A stretch of DNA of 54,237 bases from Novosphingobium sp. Chol11. Lineage in GTDB: Bacteria; Pseudomonadota; Alphaproteobacteria; Sphingomonadales; Sphingomonadaceae. The translations under genes and the position numbers were made by a program. The notes under the pieces are model-generated. The model was not told the origin of the DNA. It saw nothing but the letters and a program-made list of their open reading frames with translations, and did no database searches. Shown one piece after another: positions 35,539-43,928 of the stretch. Location of the stretch: positions 1-54,237 of the forward strand of contig NZ_CAMBTS010000011.1 in the NCBI RefSeq assembly GCF_945870625.1, given 5' to 3'. How positions within the stretch are numbered: position 1 is the first letter of the stretch; each line of letters opens with the position of its first letter.

Positions 35539-36558
35539 ATGGACAGGAAAAAGCTGCTGCTGCTGCTAGGCGCACTGATCGTGGCGATCGGCACAGCCTT
35601 CGCCGCCAGGAGCATGCTCATGGGCACAGGCACGCCGCAGGCGATAGCGGCCGCAAAGGTCCCGCTCGGCGACAAGGTGCTTGTTGCGAACCGCGCGCTT
35701 CCTGTCGGCACAATCATCACCGCCGATGCGCTGGGCTTTCAGCCCTGGCCTAAAGATCTGGTTCAGGACGCGTATTTCGTCGAAGGCACGGCCGATATGG
35801 CCAAGTTGCTGGGCACGGTCGTGCGCCACCCGATCACTGCGGGTGAGCCGGTAACGCAAGGCTCGCTGGTCTCGCCGGGCGACCGCGGCTTCCTCGCGGC
35901 GGCGCTCGGGCCGGGCCTTCGCGCGGTGACGATTGCAGTCAGCGCTCGCACCGGTGTCGCCGGTTTCGTTTTTCCGGGCGATCACATCGATCTGGTGCTC
36001 ACGCAGGCGATCAAGGCCGAGGGCAGCCAGCTCAAGACGTCTGAAACCATCCTCCAGAACTTGCGCGTGCTCGCCACCGACCAGACCACCGATCAGGAGA
36101 CGATCGAAGGCAAGACCCGCGTTCGCGCGTTCAGCACCGTCACGGTCGAGGTGACGCCCAAGATCGCCGAAAAGATCGCCGTTGCCCAGACGATCGGAAC
36201 GATCAGCCTTTCGCTGCGCGCCCTGGCCGACAACTCGAGCGAGCTTGAACAGGCCATCGCATCGGGCGCGATCAAGGTGCCGGCCGGAGCCAGCAAGGCG
36301 GAAGAAGAGAAGATCCTGAAGCAGGCGATGAGCAAGCCGATCGAAAGCAGCGTGTCCTTCACCACCGGCGGCGATGTCTCGCGCTTTCAGCGCAAGAAAA
36401 TGTCAGGCCCGGTCGATGGCCCGTCCGCTGCCGCCCGGATCGCCGCTGCTTTGCCTGCCGCTTTGCCGCGAGCCCTTGGGCCCTACATCCAGATGGGACC
36501 GGTCGTCCGCGTGACCCGCGGCAAAGAGACCGAGACCGTACACGTGGGGAGCAAATAA
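35539..36558 (+). CDS. cpaB: Flp pilus assembly protein CpaB (RcpC)
   Basis: A 339-residue protein with an N-terminal membrane anchor (KKLLLLLGALIVAIGTAFAA). It continues with an SAF-like domain (VLVANRALPVGTIITADALG) and the RcpC domain (PGLRAVTIAVSARTGVAGFV, FPGDHIDLVLT). It is a periplasmic part of the Tad secretion apparatus that is thought to stabilise the secretin. The C-terminal stretch after residue 270 is Ala/Pro-rich. One base separates it from cpaC. Confidence 0.93.
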   Translation: MDRKKLLLLLGALIVAIGTAFAARSMLMGTGTPQAIAAAKVPLGDKVLVANRALPVGTIITADALGFQPWPKDLVQDAYFVEGTADMAKLLGTVVRHPITAGEPVTQGSLVSPGDRGFLAAALGPGLRAVTIAVSARTGVAGFVFPGDHIDLVLTQAIKAEGSQLKTSETILQNLRVLATDQTTDQETIEGKTRVRAFSTVTVEVTPKIAEKIAVAQTIGTISLSLRALADNSSELEQAIASGAIKVPAGASKAEEEKILKQAMSKPIESSVSFTTGGDVSRFQRKKMSGPVDGPSAAARIAAALPAALPRALGPYIQMGPVVRVTRGKETETVHVGSK

Positions 36559-36559
36559 C

Positions 36560-38251
36560 ATGGCTGCAAACGCCCCGCACACGCCCTTGAAAGGCAAGAC
36601 CATGAAGGCCCGTATCGCTTCCCGGTTAATCACGGCGGCTGCGCTCGCGCTGCCGCTCGCCATGCTCCCCGGCATCGAGGGTGCCTTGGCGCAGAGCGTC
36701 ACCAGCCCGGCGCGCAGCATCGCCTTGTCGATCGGGCGCGGACAGTTGGTTACACTGCCCAGCAGGATGGCCGATGTGTTCGTCGCCAACGAGCTGATTG
36801 CCGATGTGCAGGTAAAATCGACCAACCAGCTGTTCGTGTTCGGCAAGTCCGGCGGCGAAACCACCGTTTATGCCAGCAACAGCGCCGGAGACGTCATCTG
36901 GTCGGCCAATGTGCGCGTTGGCACGAATATCGATAGCGTCGAGCAAATGCTGCATCTGGCCATGCCCGATGCCAAGATCGCCACTTCGACGATGAACAGC
37001 ACCGTGCTGCTGACCGGCACTGTGGCCGCGCCTGAAGATGCCGCCGAAGCCGAGCGTCTGGTCAAAGCTTTTGTCGGCGAGAAGATCAATGTCGTCAGCC
37101 GCCTGAAAATGTCGACCCCGCTGCAGATCAACCTGCAGGTCAAGTTTGCCGAAGTCAGCCGCACTCTGGTGCGCCAGATCGGCAGCAACCTGACCACGAT
37201 TGATGGTTCCGGCGGCTTCAAATTCGGCATCGGCCAGGGCCGCCAGACTTCCACGATATTCACCACCGATCCCAACCTGCCGCTCGGCATCGGCACCAAT
37301 GTGCAGGGCTTCACCATCGACCCCACAGGTGCCGCCATCACACCGACAAACCCTCGAGGCATAATTGCTGCGCCGGGCACCAACGTCACCCAGTTGGCAG
37401 AGGCCACCACGCTGGCCGGGATGGGCCGCCTGTTCGGGCTCGACATTCTCGGCGCGCTCGATCTGGGCGAAACGATCGGCCTCGTTACTTCGCTGGCAGA
37501 GCCCAACCTCACCGCGCTCTCCGGCGAAACCGCAGAGTTCCTTGCGGGCGGTGAATATCCGATCCCGATTTCCCAGGGGCTTGGCGTCACTACGATCGAA
37601 TACAAGCGTTACGGCGTGAGCCTGTCCTACACGCCCACGGTGCTCGCCAATGGGCGCATTTCGCTCCGCGTGCGGCCGGAAGTCTCCGAGCTTACGTCAG
37701 AAGGCTCGATCACCACTGGCGGCGTCACCGTGCCGGCCCTGACCGTGCGCCGCGCCGAAACATCGATCGAGCTAGGCTCGGGCCAGAGCTTCATGATCGC
37801 GGGCTTGCTGCGCAACAATTCGCAAGACCAGATCAAGAAAGTCCCGGGTGCAGGCGACTTGCCGATCCTGGGCTCGCTGTTCCGCTCGACCGCCTACCGC
37901 AAGGGCGAGACCGAACTGGTCATCGTGGTAACGCCGTATCTCGTCAACCCGGTCGATGCGAGCGAGATCAAGCTGCCGACCGACGGTTTCCGGGCGCCAA
38001 CCGCGCTGCAACAGTTGCTCAACAATCAGGACAACGACGGCATCAGTGGCGGTGAGCGCGCCAAACCCAGCGAGAAGCCGGGCACGATCAAGGCAAGCCC
38101 GAAAGTCGGCTTGCTCGACGATCCGCGCAGCGGCGCACCCGCAACCGTCCCCGTCCAAGCCTCAGCATCGCGCGAAGTTCGTCGTTCTCCCGAACCTCGC
38201 TCGAAGAACCGTCAAACAATCGCCGCAACGCCCGGCTTCAGCCTCAAATGA
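36560..38251 (+). CDS. cpaC: Tad pilus outer-membrane secretin CpaC (RcpA)
   Basis: A 563-residue secretin forming the outer-membrane pore for the pilus. A signal peptide (RLITAAALALPLAMLPGIEGALA) precedes the N-terminal domain with LSIGRGQLVTLPS and FGKSGGETTVYAS. A BON-like region around LLTGTVAAPEDAAEAERLV follows, then the secretin domain (AEPNLTALSGETAEFLAGGE, FMIAGLLRNN, LPILGSLFRSTAYRKGETEL). The tail of about 90 residues is Pro/Lys-rich. The start at 36560 has GGGGAG upstream; ATG 36602 (MKARIAS) would give a neater signal peptide. Its stop overlaps the cpaD start (ATGA). Confidence 0.94.
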   Translation: MAANAPHTPLKGKTMKARIASRLITAAALALPLAMLPGIEGALAQSVTSPARSIALSIGRGQLVTLPSRMADVFVANELIADVQVKSTNQLFVFGKSGGETTVYASNSAGDVIWSANVRVGTNIDSVEQMLHLAMPDAKIATSTMNSTVLLTGTVAAPEDAAEAERLVKAFVGEKINVVSRLKMSTPLQINLQVKFAEVSRTLVRQIGSNLTTIDGSGGFKFGIGQGRQTSTIFTTDPNLPLGIGTNVQGFTIDPTGAAITPTNPRGIIAAPGTNVTQLAEATTLAGMGRLFGLDILGALDLGETIGLVTSLAEPNLTALSGETAEFLAGGEYPIPISQGLGVTTIEYKRYGVSLSYTPTVLANGRISLRVRPEVSELTSEGSITTGGVTVPALTVRRAETSIELGSGQSFMIAGLLRNNSQDQIKKVPGAGDLPILGSLFRSTAYRKGETELVIVVTPYLVNPVDASEIKLPTDGFRAPTALQQLLNNQDNDGISGGERAKPSEKPGTIKASPKVGLLDDPRSGAPATVPVQASASREVRRSPEPRSKNRQTIAATPGFSLK

Positions 38252-38922
38252 GAATGGAAACCGTCATGAACCGCCAGCTTCCTTTCCGCTATCGCCGCAT
38301 GGCTGCAACTGCGCTGGCTCTGGTCGTAGCGCTGCCGCTTGGCGCATGCGCCAGCAACACCAAGGCCAATCGCTCGGTGGAGAGCATCCATCAGCCCGTC
38401 GTCGAACGTAACGCCTACGTTTTCGAAGTTTCCACCATGCCCGGCGGAGGCCTTGCCGTCTCCGAACAGCGCCGCTTGCTAAGCTGGTTCGATGCGCTCG
38501 ATCTGCGCTATGGGGATCGCATCTCGATCGATGATCCGGCAGACTCGTCCGCCACGCGCGGTGCAATCGAAGCGGTCGCCGCTCGCTTTGCCATTGCTGT
38601 CGCCGATCCCGCGCCCGTGCTCGATGGCCAAGTCAGCCCGGGGACCGCGCGTATCATCGTGAATCGCTCGGTCGCATCTGTCCCCGGTTGCCCGGATTGG
38701 TCCGATAAAAAGGACACCAACTTCAAGAACGCCACGTCGCCCGGTTATGGCTGCGCGGTGAACAGCAATCTCGCGGCGATGGTCGCGGACAAGGATGATC
38801 TGGTGCGCGGCGTTCGCGGCACCGGCTCCACGGTGATCATGACCGCCAACAAGGCGATCGAAACCTACCGCGCCAAACCGCCGACCGGCGCTGCTGTCGT
38901 CAAAGAAGTTTCCAGTAAGTAA
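38248..38922 (+). CDS. cpaD: Tad pilus lipoprotein CpaD
   Basis: A 224-residue lipoprotein. The signal peptide ends at LPLGAC (lipobox LGAC), so it is predicted to be tethered to a membrane in the periplasm. The family block SVPGCPDWSDKKDTNFKNAT followed by SPGYGCAVNSNLAAMVADKD is clear. CpaD is thought to help the secretin CpaC assemble. It overlaps cpaC by 4 bases and precedes cpaE by 15. Confidence 0.93.
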   Translation: MRMETVMNRQLPFRYRRMAATALALVVALPLGACASNTKANRSVESIHQPVVERNAYVFEVSTMPGGGLAVSEQRRLLSWFDALDLRYGDRISIDDPADSSATRGAIEAVAARFAIAVADPAPVLDGQVSPGTARIIVNRSVASVPGCPDWSDKKDTNFKNATSPGYGCAVNSNLAAMVADKDDLVRGVRGTGSTVIMTANKAIETYRAKPPTGAAVVKEVSSK

Positions 38923-38937
38923 GGGAGTAATTGAGCG

Positions 38938-40230
38938 ATGAGTGCGAACTGGAAAGGCGGCAATCGCGATATGTTCGCGGCTTTCGTATGCGACGACGCG
39001 GCGCTCGATGTGCTGCGTCCGCTGGCAGTGGATATGGGATGGCAGCCTGAGAAGGTGGCCAAAGGCGGCCTGCGCAATGCGATCCAGTCGCTTTCGGTTG
39101 CGGCCAGCCCCGCAATCCTGATCGTCGATCTGTCGGAAAGCGGCGATCCGCTCAACGATATCAATGCGCTGGCCGAAGTATGCGAGCCGGGCACGGTCGT
39201 GATCGCGATTGGCCAGGTCAACGATGTGCGGCTTTACCGCGATCTCGTCGCCTCGGGCATTCAGGATTATCTGCTCAAGCCGCTCTCGTCCGGCCAGGTG
39301 CGCGATGCCGTCATTCAGGCGCAAACAATTTTCGCAGCGCCCAAGGGCAGCGACAGCGGGTCGCTTAAGCGCCACATTTCGACCGCCGTGGTCGGAACGC
39401 GCGGTGGCGCGGGCGCATCGACCCTGGCGACATCGCTGGCATGGCTGTTCAGCACCGATCACCGGTTGCCAACGGCGCTGCTGGATCTCGACGTTCACTT
39501 CGGCACCGGCGCGTTGACGCTCGATCTCGAGCCGGGCCGCGGCCTGACCGATGCGATCGACAACCCCAGCCGGATCGACGGTCTGTTTATCGAACGCGCC
39601 ATGATCCGGGCGAACGACAATCTCGCCATTCTTTCCGCCGAAGCGCCGATCAGCGCTCCCCTGATGACCGATGGCAGCGCCTTTGTGCAGCTGGAGGAGG
39701 AATTTCGCCACGCGTTCGAAATGACCGTGATCGATCTGCCGCGCAACATGCTGATCAATTTTCCGCACTTGCTGACGGCGGTCAACGTGGTCGTCGTCAC
39801 GACCGAGCTGACGCTGGCCGGCGCACGCGATGCCATCCGCCTGCTGTCGTGGCTCAAAAGCAATGCGTCGCACGCCTTACCGCTCCTCGTCGCGAGCAAA
39901 GTGCAAGCCGGCGTGGGCGAAATCAGCAAGGGCGACTTCGAAGCCTCAATCGAACGCAAGATCGACTACACCATCCCGTTCGATGCCAAGTCCGCTTCGA
40001 ATGCCGCCAAGCTTGGGCAAACTTTCGTCGGGGCCAATCGCGGCACCAAGGCAGGCCTGGCACTGCGCGATCTGGCCGAGGCCATCGTCGCAACTGGCAG
40101 CGAACCGGAAGCCGATGGGGGCAAGGGCGCCAAAGTCGCGAAGAACGCCGGCGCCAAGACCTCGCTGCTCGGCAAGTTCGATCTGAAGAAGATGCTCCCC
40201 TCCAAGGCAAAGGCAGGCGCACCGGCGTGA
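38938..40230 (+). CDS. cpaE: Tad pilus localisation protein CpaE (TadZ)
   Basis: A 430-residue protein with an N-terminal receiver-like domain (about 10-125, with ILIVDLSESGD) and a C-terminal ParA/MinD-type ATPase domain (about 145-400). The P-loop reads VGTRGGAGASTLA: both signature lysines are absent (Arg and Ala), as in other CpaE proteins, so ATP handling may be atypical. LLDLDVHFGTGALTLDLEPG resembles the Walker A'-B region. CpaE places the pilus machine at the pole in Caulobacter. A basic, Lys-rich tail ends the protein. GGGAG precedes the start. In related loci cpaF follows directly; here only 78 bases separate it from tadB. Confidence 0.93.
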   Translation: MSANWKGGNRDMFAAFVCDDAALDVLRPLAVDMGWQPEKVAKGGLRNAIQSLSVAASPAILIVDLSESGDPLNDINALAEVCEPGTVVIAIGQVNDVRLYRDLVASGIQDYLLKPLSSGQVRDAVIQAQTIFAAPKGSDSGSLKRHISTAVVGTRGGAGASTLATSLAWLFSTDHRLPTALLDLDVHFGTGALTLDLEPGRGLTDAIDNPSRIDGLFIERAMIRANDNLAILSAEAPISAPLMTDGSAFVQLEEEFRHAFEMTVIDLPRNMLINFPHLLTAVNVVVVTTELTLAGARDAIRLLSWLKSNASHALPLLVASKVQAGVGEISKGDFEASIERKIDYTIPFDAKSASNAAKLGQTFVGANRGTKAGLALRDLAEAIVATGSEPEADGGKGAKVAKNAGAKTSLLGKFDLKKMLPSKAKAGAPA

Positions 40231-40308
40231 TCCGAGCTGACGCAGCCCTGACCCCACGCGACGCTGCGCACCTCTTCAACAACCGCGCAGAGCAGGCAGG
40301 ATAGGCCG

Positions 40309-41280
40309 ATGGACATGATGCAATTGATGATCATAGGCGGCGGGGTTAGCCTTGTGCTGCTGATGGGCATCATCGCCTTCTCCGGTCCTTCGCCCGCGAC
40401 GCATAGCGCGCGCCGGCTGCAGGCGGTGCGTTTCCGCCATTCCGACAGCACGACCGACCGCGTCGAGGCGCAATATCGCAAGGCGGTTGCGTCACGCAAA
40501 CCGCGCACGCGCGCGGTTGCTGGCTCGCGTTCGCGGCTCGATGCGCTGGAGTTGCGGCTTACTCAAACCGGCAAGAAATGGACCGTCAGCCAATATCTTT
40601 ACATTTCCGGCGGCCTCGCGCTGGCCACGGCGCTGTTCGTGTTTCTCAAGACCGGCTCGCCGATCATCGCGCTTCCGGTCGGCGTCATCGCCGGCGGCGG
40701 GCTGCCCCACATGTGGGTCGGGAGCACTATTGCCAAGCGCCGCAAGGGTTTTGTGACGCGCTTTCCCGATGCGCTGGAATTGCTCGTGCGCGGTTTGCGC
40801 TCGGGCCTGCCGATCACCGAAACGATGGGCGTGGTCGCGGCTGAATTGCCAGGTCCGGTGGGCGAGGAATTCAAGCTGGTGAACGACCGCGTCAAAGTCG
40901 GGCGGACCATGGACGAAGCGCTGCAGGTTACCGCCGACCGCCTCGATATGCCCGAATTCAGCTTCTTCTGCATCACGCTGGCGATCCAGCGCGAAACCGG
41001 CGGCAACTTGGCGGAAACGCTGGCCAACCTTGCCGATGTGCTGCGCAAGCGCGCACAGATGAAGCTCAAGATTTCGGCGATGAGCTCGGAATCGAAGGCT
41101 TCGGCCTATATCATCGGCGCGCTGCCCTTCATCGTGTTTGCGCTGATCTACTCGATCAACCCGCCCTACATGGGGCAGTTCTTTGTCGACGAACGTCTGA
41201 TTATTGCCGGCATTGGCGGTCTTGTCTGGCTGGGCCTGGGCGCGTTCATCATGGCCCAGATGATCAACTTCGAGATCTGA
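40309..41280 (+). CDS. tadB: Tad pilus inner-membrane protein TadB
   Basis: A 323-residue platform protein of the type II secretion F family. An N-terminal membrane helix (LMIIGGGVSLVLLMGIIAFS) is followed by a second helix pair and the cytoplasmic T2SSF domain (RFPDALELLVRGLRSGLPI, LAIQRETGGNLAETLANLAD). C-terminal helices end MAQMINFEI. TadB with TadC and the ATPase CpaF drives pilus polymerisation. It lies directly after cpaE, where cpaF is expected. Confidence 0.93.
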   Translation: MDMMQLMIIGGGVSLVLLMGIIAFSGPSPATHSARRLQAVRFRHSDSTTDRVEAQYRKAVASRKPRTRAVAGSRSRLDALELRLTQTGKKWTVSQYLYISGGLALATALFVFLKTGSPIIALPVGVIAGGGLPHMWVGSTIAKRRKGFVTRFPDALELLVRGLRSGLPITETMGVVAAELPGPVGEEFKLVNDRVKVGRTMDEALQVTADRLDMPEFSFFCITLAIQRETGGNLAETLANLADVLRKRAQMKLKISAMSSESKASAYIIGALPFIVFALIYSINPPYMGQFFVDERLIIAGIGGLVWLGLGAFIMAQMINFEI

Positions 41281-41301
41281 GCGAGGAACGCGAGAACCAT
41301 C

Positions 41302-42304
41302 ATGCAACCAATTGCTCCGCACCCCACGCTGCTCGGCGTCGATGTTATCTTCGCAGGCTCGATCCTCGCCGGGCTTGCGGCGGTCGCAGTCATGCTCGCG
41401 ATTTATGCCGCGCTGACCATCCGCGATCCGATGGCCAAGCGCGTCAAATCGCTGAACGCCCGGCGTGAGGAGCCCAAGGCCGGCATCATCGTCGTCAATG
41501 CAAAAAAGCGCCAGAGCATCCTGCGCCGCAACGATACCACCGATTCCATTCGCGGCTTCCTGCAAAAGCTCAAAGTGCTGCAGGACAGCCAGGTGGGGGG
41601 TCGTGCAGCAAAAGCTTGCTCAGGCCGGCATCCGCAAGAAGGAATGGGCGGTCGCGATCATTCTGTGCCGCATGATCGGTCCGATCGTGATGGGCGCGGT
41701 GTTCGGTGCGCTGATCTATTGGGTAGACTATTTCCCCACGTGGTCGAGCTTCAAGAAATTCGGTTTGTTCGCGTCGATGGTCATTCTTGGTTACAAGGGC
41801 GCCGATATCTGGATTGCCAATCTGGTGACCAAGCGCACCAAAGAGATCCGAAAAGGGCTCCCCGATGCGCTCGATCTGCTGGTTATCTGCGCCGAGGCAG
41901 GCCTGACCGTCGACGCCGCGTTTAACCGCGTCGCGCGCGAACTGGGCCGGGCCTATCCCGAATTGGGTGACGAATTCGCGCTGACCGCGATCGAACTGTC
42001 ATTCCTCACCGATCGCCGCCATGCGTTTGAAAATCTTGCCTACCGCGTCAACCTCGAAGCGGTGAAGGGCGTGGTCACCACCATGATCCAGACCGAGCGC
42101 TATGGTACGCCGCTCGCCTCGGCGCTGCGTGTGCTTTCGGCCGAATTTCGCAACGAACGCATGATGCGGGCCGAAGAAAAGGCCGCGCGCCTGCCCGCGA
42201 TCATGACCATCCCGCTGATTTTGTTCATCTTGCCGACGCTGTTCGTCGTGATCCTTGGCCCTGCGGCCTGCTCGATCAGCGACAACTTCCTCAGCAAGCA
42301 CTAA
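41302..42304 (+). pseudogene. tadC: Tad pilus inner-membrane protein TadC, frameshifted
   Basis: Two open frames together give one TadC. The first begins at 41302 (MQPIAPHPTLLGVDVIFAGS) and is correct up to LKVLQDSQV. The second supplies QQKLAQAGIRKKEWAVAI to the end (SDNFLSKH), including RKGLPDALDLLVICAEAGLT of the T2SSF domain. The switch falls at a run of six G (41595-41600); removing one G gives DSQVGVVQQKLAQAG and a continuous 333-residue protein (1002 bases). As written the first frame ends at 41925 with unrelated residues. This could be a sequencing error, a real null mutation or a slippage switch. The T2SSF membrane helices are otherwise intact. Confidence 0.85.
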
Positions 42305-42310
42305 CGCCAG

Positions 42311-42353
42311 CGGCCCCCGCCTTTCGCGCACCCCGCGCGGAAGGCGGGGGCCG
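42311..42353. terminator. Strong bidirectional hairpin terminator
   Basis: The arms 42311-42329 and 42335-42353 form a 19-bp stem with a single T/G wobble and the loop ACCCC. It starts 7 bases after the tadC stop and ends 7 bases before the stop of the convergent hydrolase gene, so it can end both transcripts. There is no long T-run on either side. Confidence 0.75.
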
Positions 42354-42359
42354 GGTCAA

Positions 42360-43367
42360 TCAGCAATGCGCCACCTCGTGCTCGATCGCGCCGAACAACG
42401 AGTGGCCCTTGGGATCTCGCATCTCGATGCGCACCGTGTCGCCATAGCGCAGGAACGGCGTAACCGGTGCGCCTTCGGTAATCGTTTCGACCATTCGCTG
42501 TTCGGTGATGCAGGAAAATCCGCGACCGCCTTGCGCCACTGGGCGGCCCGCCGATCCATCCGGATCGCGGTTCGACACGGTCCCCGATCCGATGATCGAG
42601 CCGGCCATCAGCCGCCGCGTCTTGGCCAGATGCGCGATCAGTACGCCAAAGTCGAAGGTGCAATCCTCCCCGGCATCGGCGCGGCCAAAATGCTGCCCGT
42701 TGAGATCCACCAGCAGCGGCAGATGAAGCTTGCCGCCGCGCCAGTGTGCGCCAAGTTCAGCCGGCGTGACAAACACCGGCGAGAAATGGCTGGCCGGCTT
42801 GGATTGGACAAAGCCATAGTCCTTGGCCAGCTCATTGCGCACCAGATTGCGCAGCGACACATCGTTGACCAACCCGATCAGGCGGATGTAGTCCAGTGCG
42901 TCGGCTGGGCTTACGCCTTGCGGCACATCATCCGTCACCACCACGATCTCCGCCTCGAAATCGCAGTCCCAAGCCTCATCCGCCAGCAGGATCGGATCGC
43001 GCGCGCCGCGCAGATCATCGCTGCCGCCCTGATACATCAGCGGGTCGGTCGCGAAGCCGGGCGGAAGCTCCGCGCCGCGCGCCTGCCGCACCAAAGCCGT
43101 GTGATTGAGGTAAGCGCTGCCATCTGCCCATTGATAGGCGCGTGGCAACGGGGCCGCCGCCTCGCGCTCGTGAAAGCGCTTGCGCGGGATGGCGCCGTGT
43201 TCAAGCTCGATCGCCAATGCTTCCAGCACCGGTGCAAACTGGTTCCATTGATCGAGCAGAGCCTGCATCGTGGGGACAATGTGATCGGCATCTGCATACC
43301 ACGCCAGATCGTTTGAAACGACGATCAGACGGCCATCGCGCAGCCGCGGCAAACTGGCTAGTTTCAT
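42360..43367 (-). CDS. Fumarylacetoacetate hydrolase family protein
   Basis: A 335-residue protein of the FAH family, which hydrolyses C-C bonds of diketo acids or related compounds with a Mg/Ca ion. It opens MKLASLPRLRDGRLIVVSND, a form often found for the fumarylacetoacetase-like protein of tyrosine/homogentisate catabolism. Metal-site blocks include DCDFEAEIVVVTDDVPQG (acidic ligands) and GSIIGSGTVSNRDPDGSAGR near residue 255. No homogentisate dioxygenase or maleylacetoacetate isomerase is nearby. It overlaps the upstream MarR gene by 4 bases and so is co-transcribed. Confidence 0.88.
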   Translation of the reverse strand: MKLASLPRLRDGRLIVVSNDLAWYADADHIVPTMQALLDQWNQFAPVLEALAIELEHGAIPRKRFHEREAAAPLPRAYQWADGSAYLNHTALVRQARGAELPPGFATDPLMYQGGSDDLRGARDPILLADEAWDCDFEAEIVVVTDDVPQGVSPADALDYIRLIGLVNDVSLRNLVRNELAKDYGFVQSKPASHFSPVFVTPAELGAHWRGGKLHLPLLVDLNGQHFGRADAGEDCTFDFGVLIAHLAKTRRLMAGSIIGSGTVSNRDPDGSAGRPVAQGGRGFSCITEQRMVETITEGAPVTPFLRYGDTVRIEMRDPKGHSLFGAIEHEVAHC

Positions 43368-43928
43368 CGGCTTGAACTTTCTATCATGCGCACGGCGGAC
43401 GACAATTTGTCGAGCAGCGCGCTCAGCTTCTGCGTTTCACTTGGCGTAAAGGCGGCAAAAATCCTTTGATACGCGGCAATCGCCTGCGGCCAGATCTGGC
43501 CATACATCGCAGCCCCGGCTGCGGTCAGCGCTAGAAAGTGCGAGCGCCCATCGGCCGCGTTAGGATCGCGTCGCACCAGCGCCCGATCCTCCAGCACTTT
43601 GCTCGCCCGGTTCACCGCAACTTTGTCCATCAAAGTCACGCGGACCAGATCGCGCTGGGTCAGCGGCCCGGCATCGCCAAGCACCGCCATGATCCGCCAT
43701 GATCCGCCATTCCGGAATCTTGAGTCCGAACTGGCTGTGATATTCGCCCGCAATCAACGCACTGACCGCATTCGAGGTGATCGCCATGCGATAAGGGATA
43801 AAATCAGACAGCCGGGTTTGGTTTGCAGCCATCTGCGCAATGTCTACTGAAACCAGATCACGGCGCAAGCGAAACGGTGCATGTTGCGCAACATAACTTA
43901 GCCCGAGCCGCACAAGGCTCTTGGACAT
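43364..43928 (-). pseudogene. MarR-family regulator disrupted by a 10-bp tandem duplication
   Basis: The upstream frame from 43928 runs through LSDFIPYRMAITSNAVSALI and HSQFGLKIPEWRIMA, then goes out of frame. The downstream frame supplies VLGDAGPLTQRDLVRVTLMD, the winged-helix region VNRASKVLEDRALVRRD and the C-terminus. At 43684-43710 the unit GATCCGCCAT is repeated; removing one 10-base copy joins IPEWRIMAVLGDAGPL without a break and leaves 555 bases (184 residues). The lesion is therefore a simple duplication. The start may be 43928, touching the stop of the previous gene, or 43832. The intact protein would be a typical MarR regulator, perhaps of the hydrolase gene it overlaps. Confidence 0.85.
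43684..43710. repeat. 10-bp tandem repeat (2.7 copies) inside the MarR gene
   Basis: The sequence is CCGCCAT-GAT-CCGCCAT-GAT-CCGCCAT, period 10. One extra period shifts the reading frame by +1. Tandem repeats of this kind can gain or lose a unit by slippage, so reversion to the intact gene is mechanistically simple. Confidence 0.9.

Noticed and set aside
38479-39873. Long minus-strand frame of 464 codons across cpaD-cpaE
   Set aside because: Antisense shadow of two clearly identified pilus genes; composition is His/Arg/Gln-rich without motifs.
40492-41565. Minus-strand frame of 357 codons opposite tadB
   Set aside because: Antisense shadow; tadB has the T2SSF domain and membrane helices on the plus strand.
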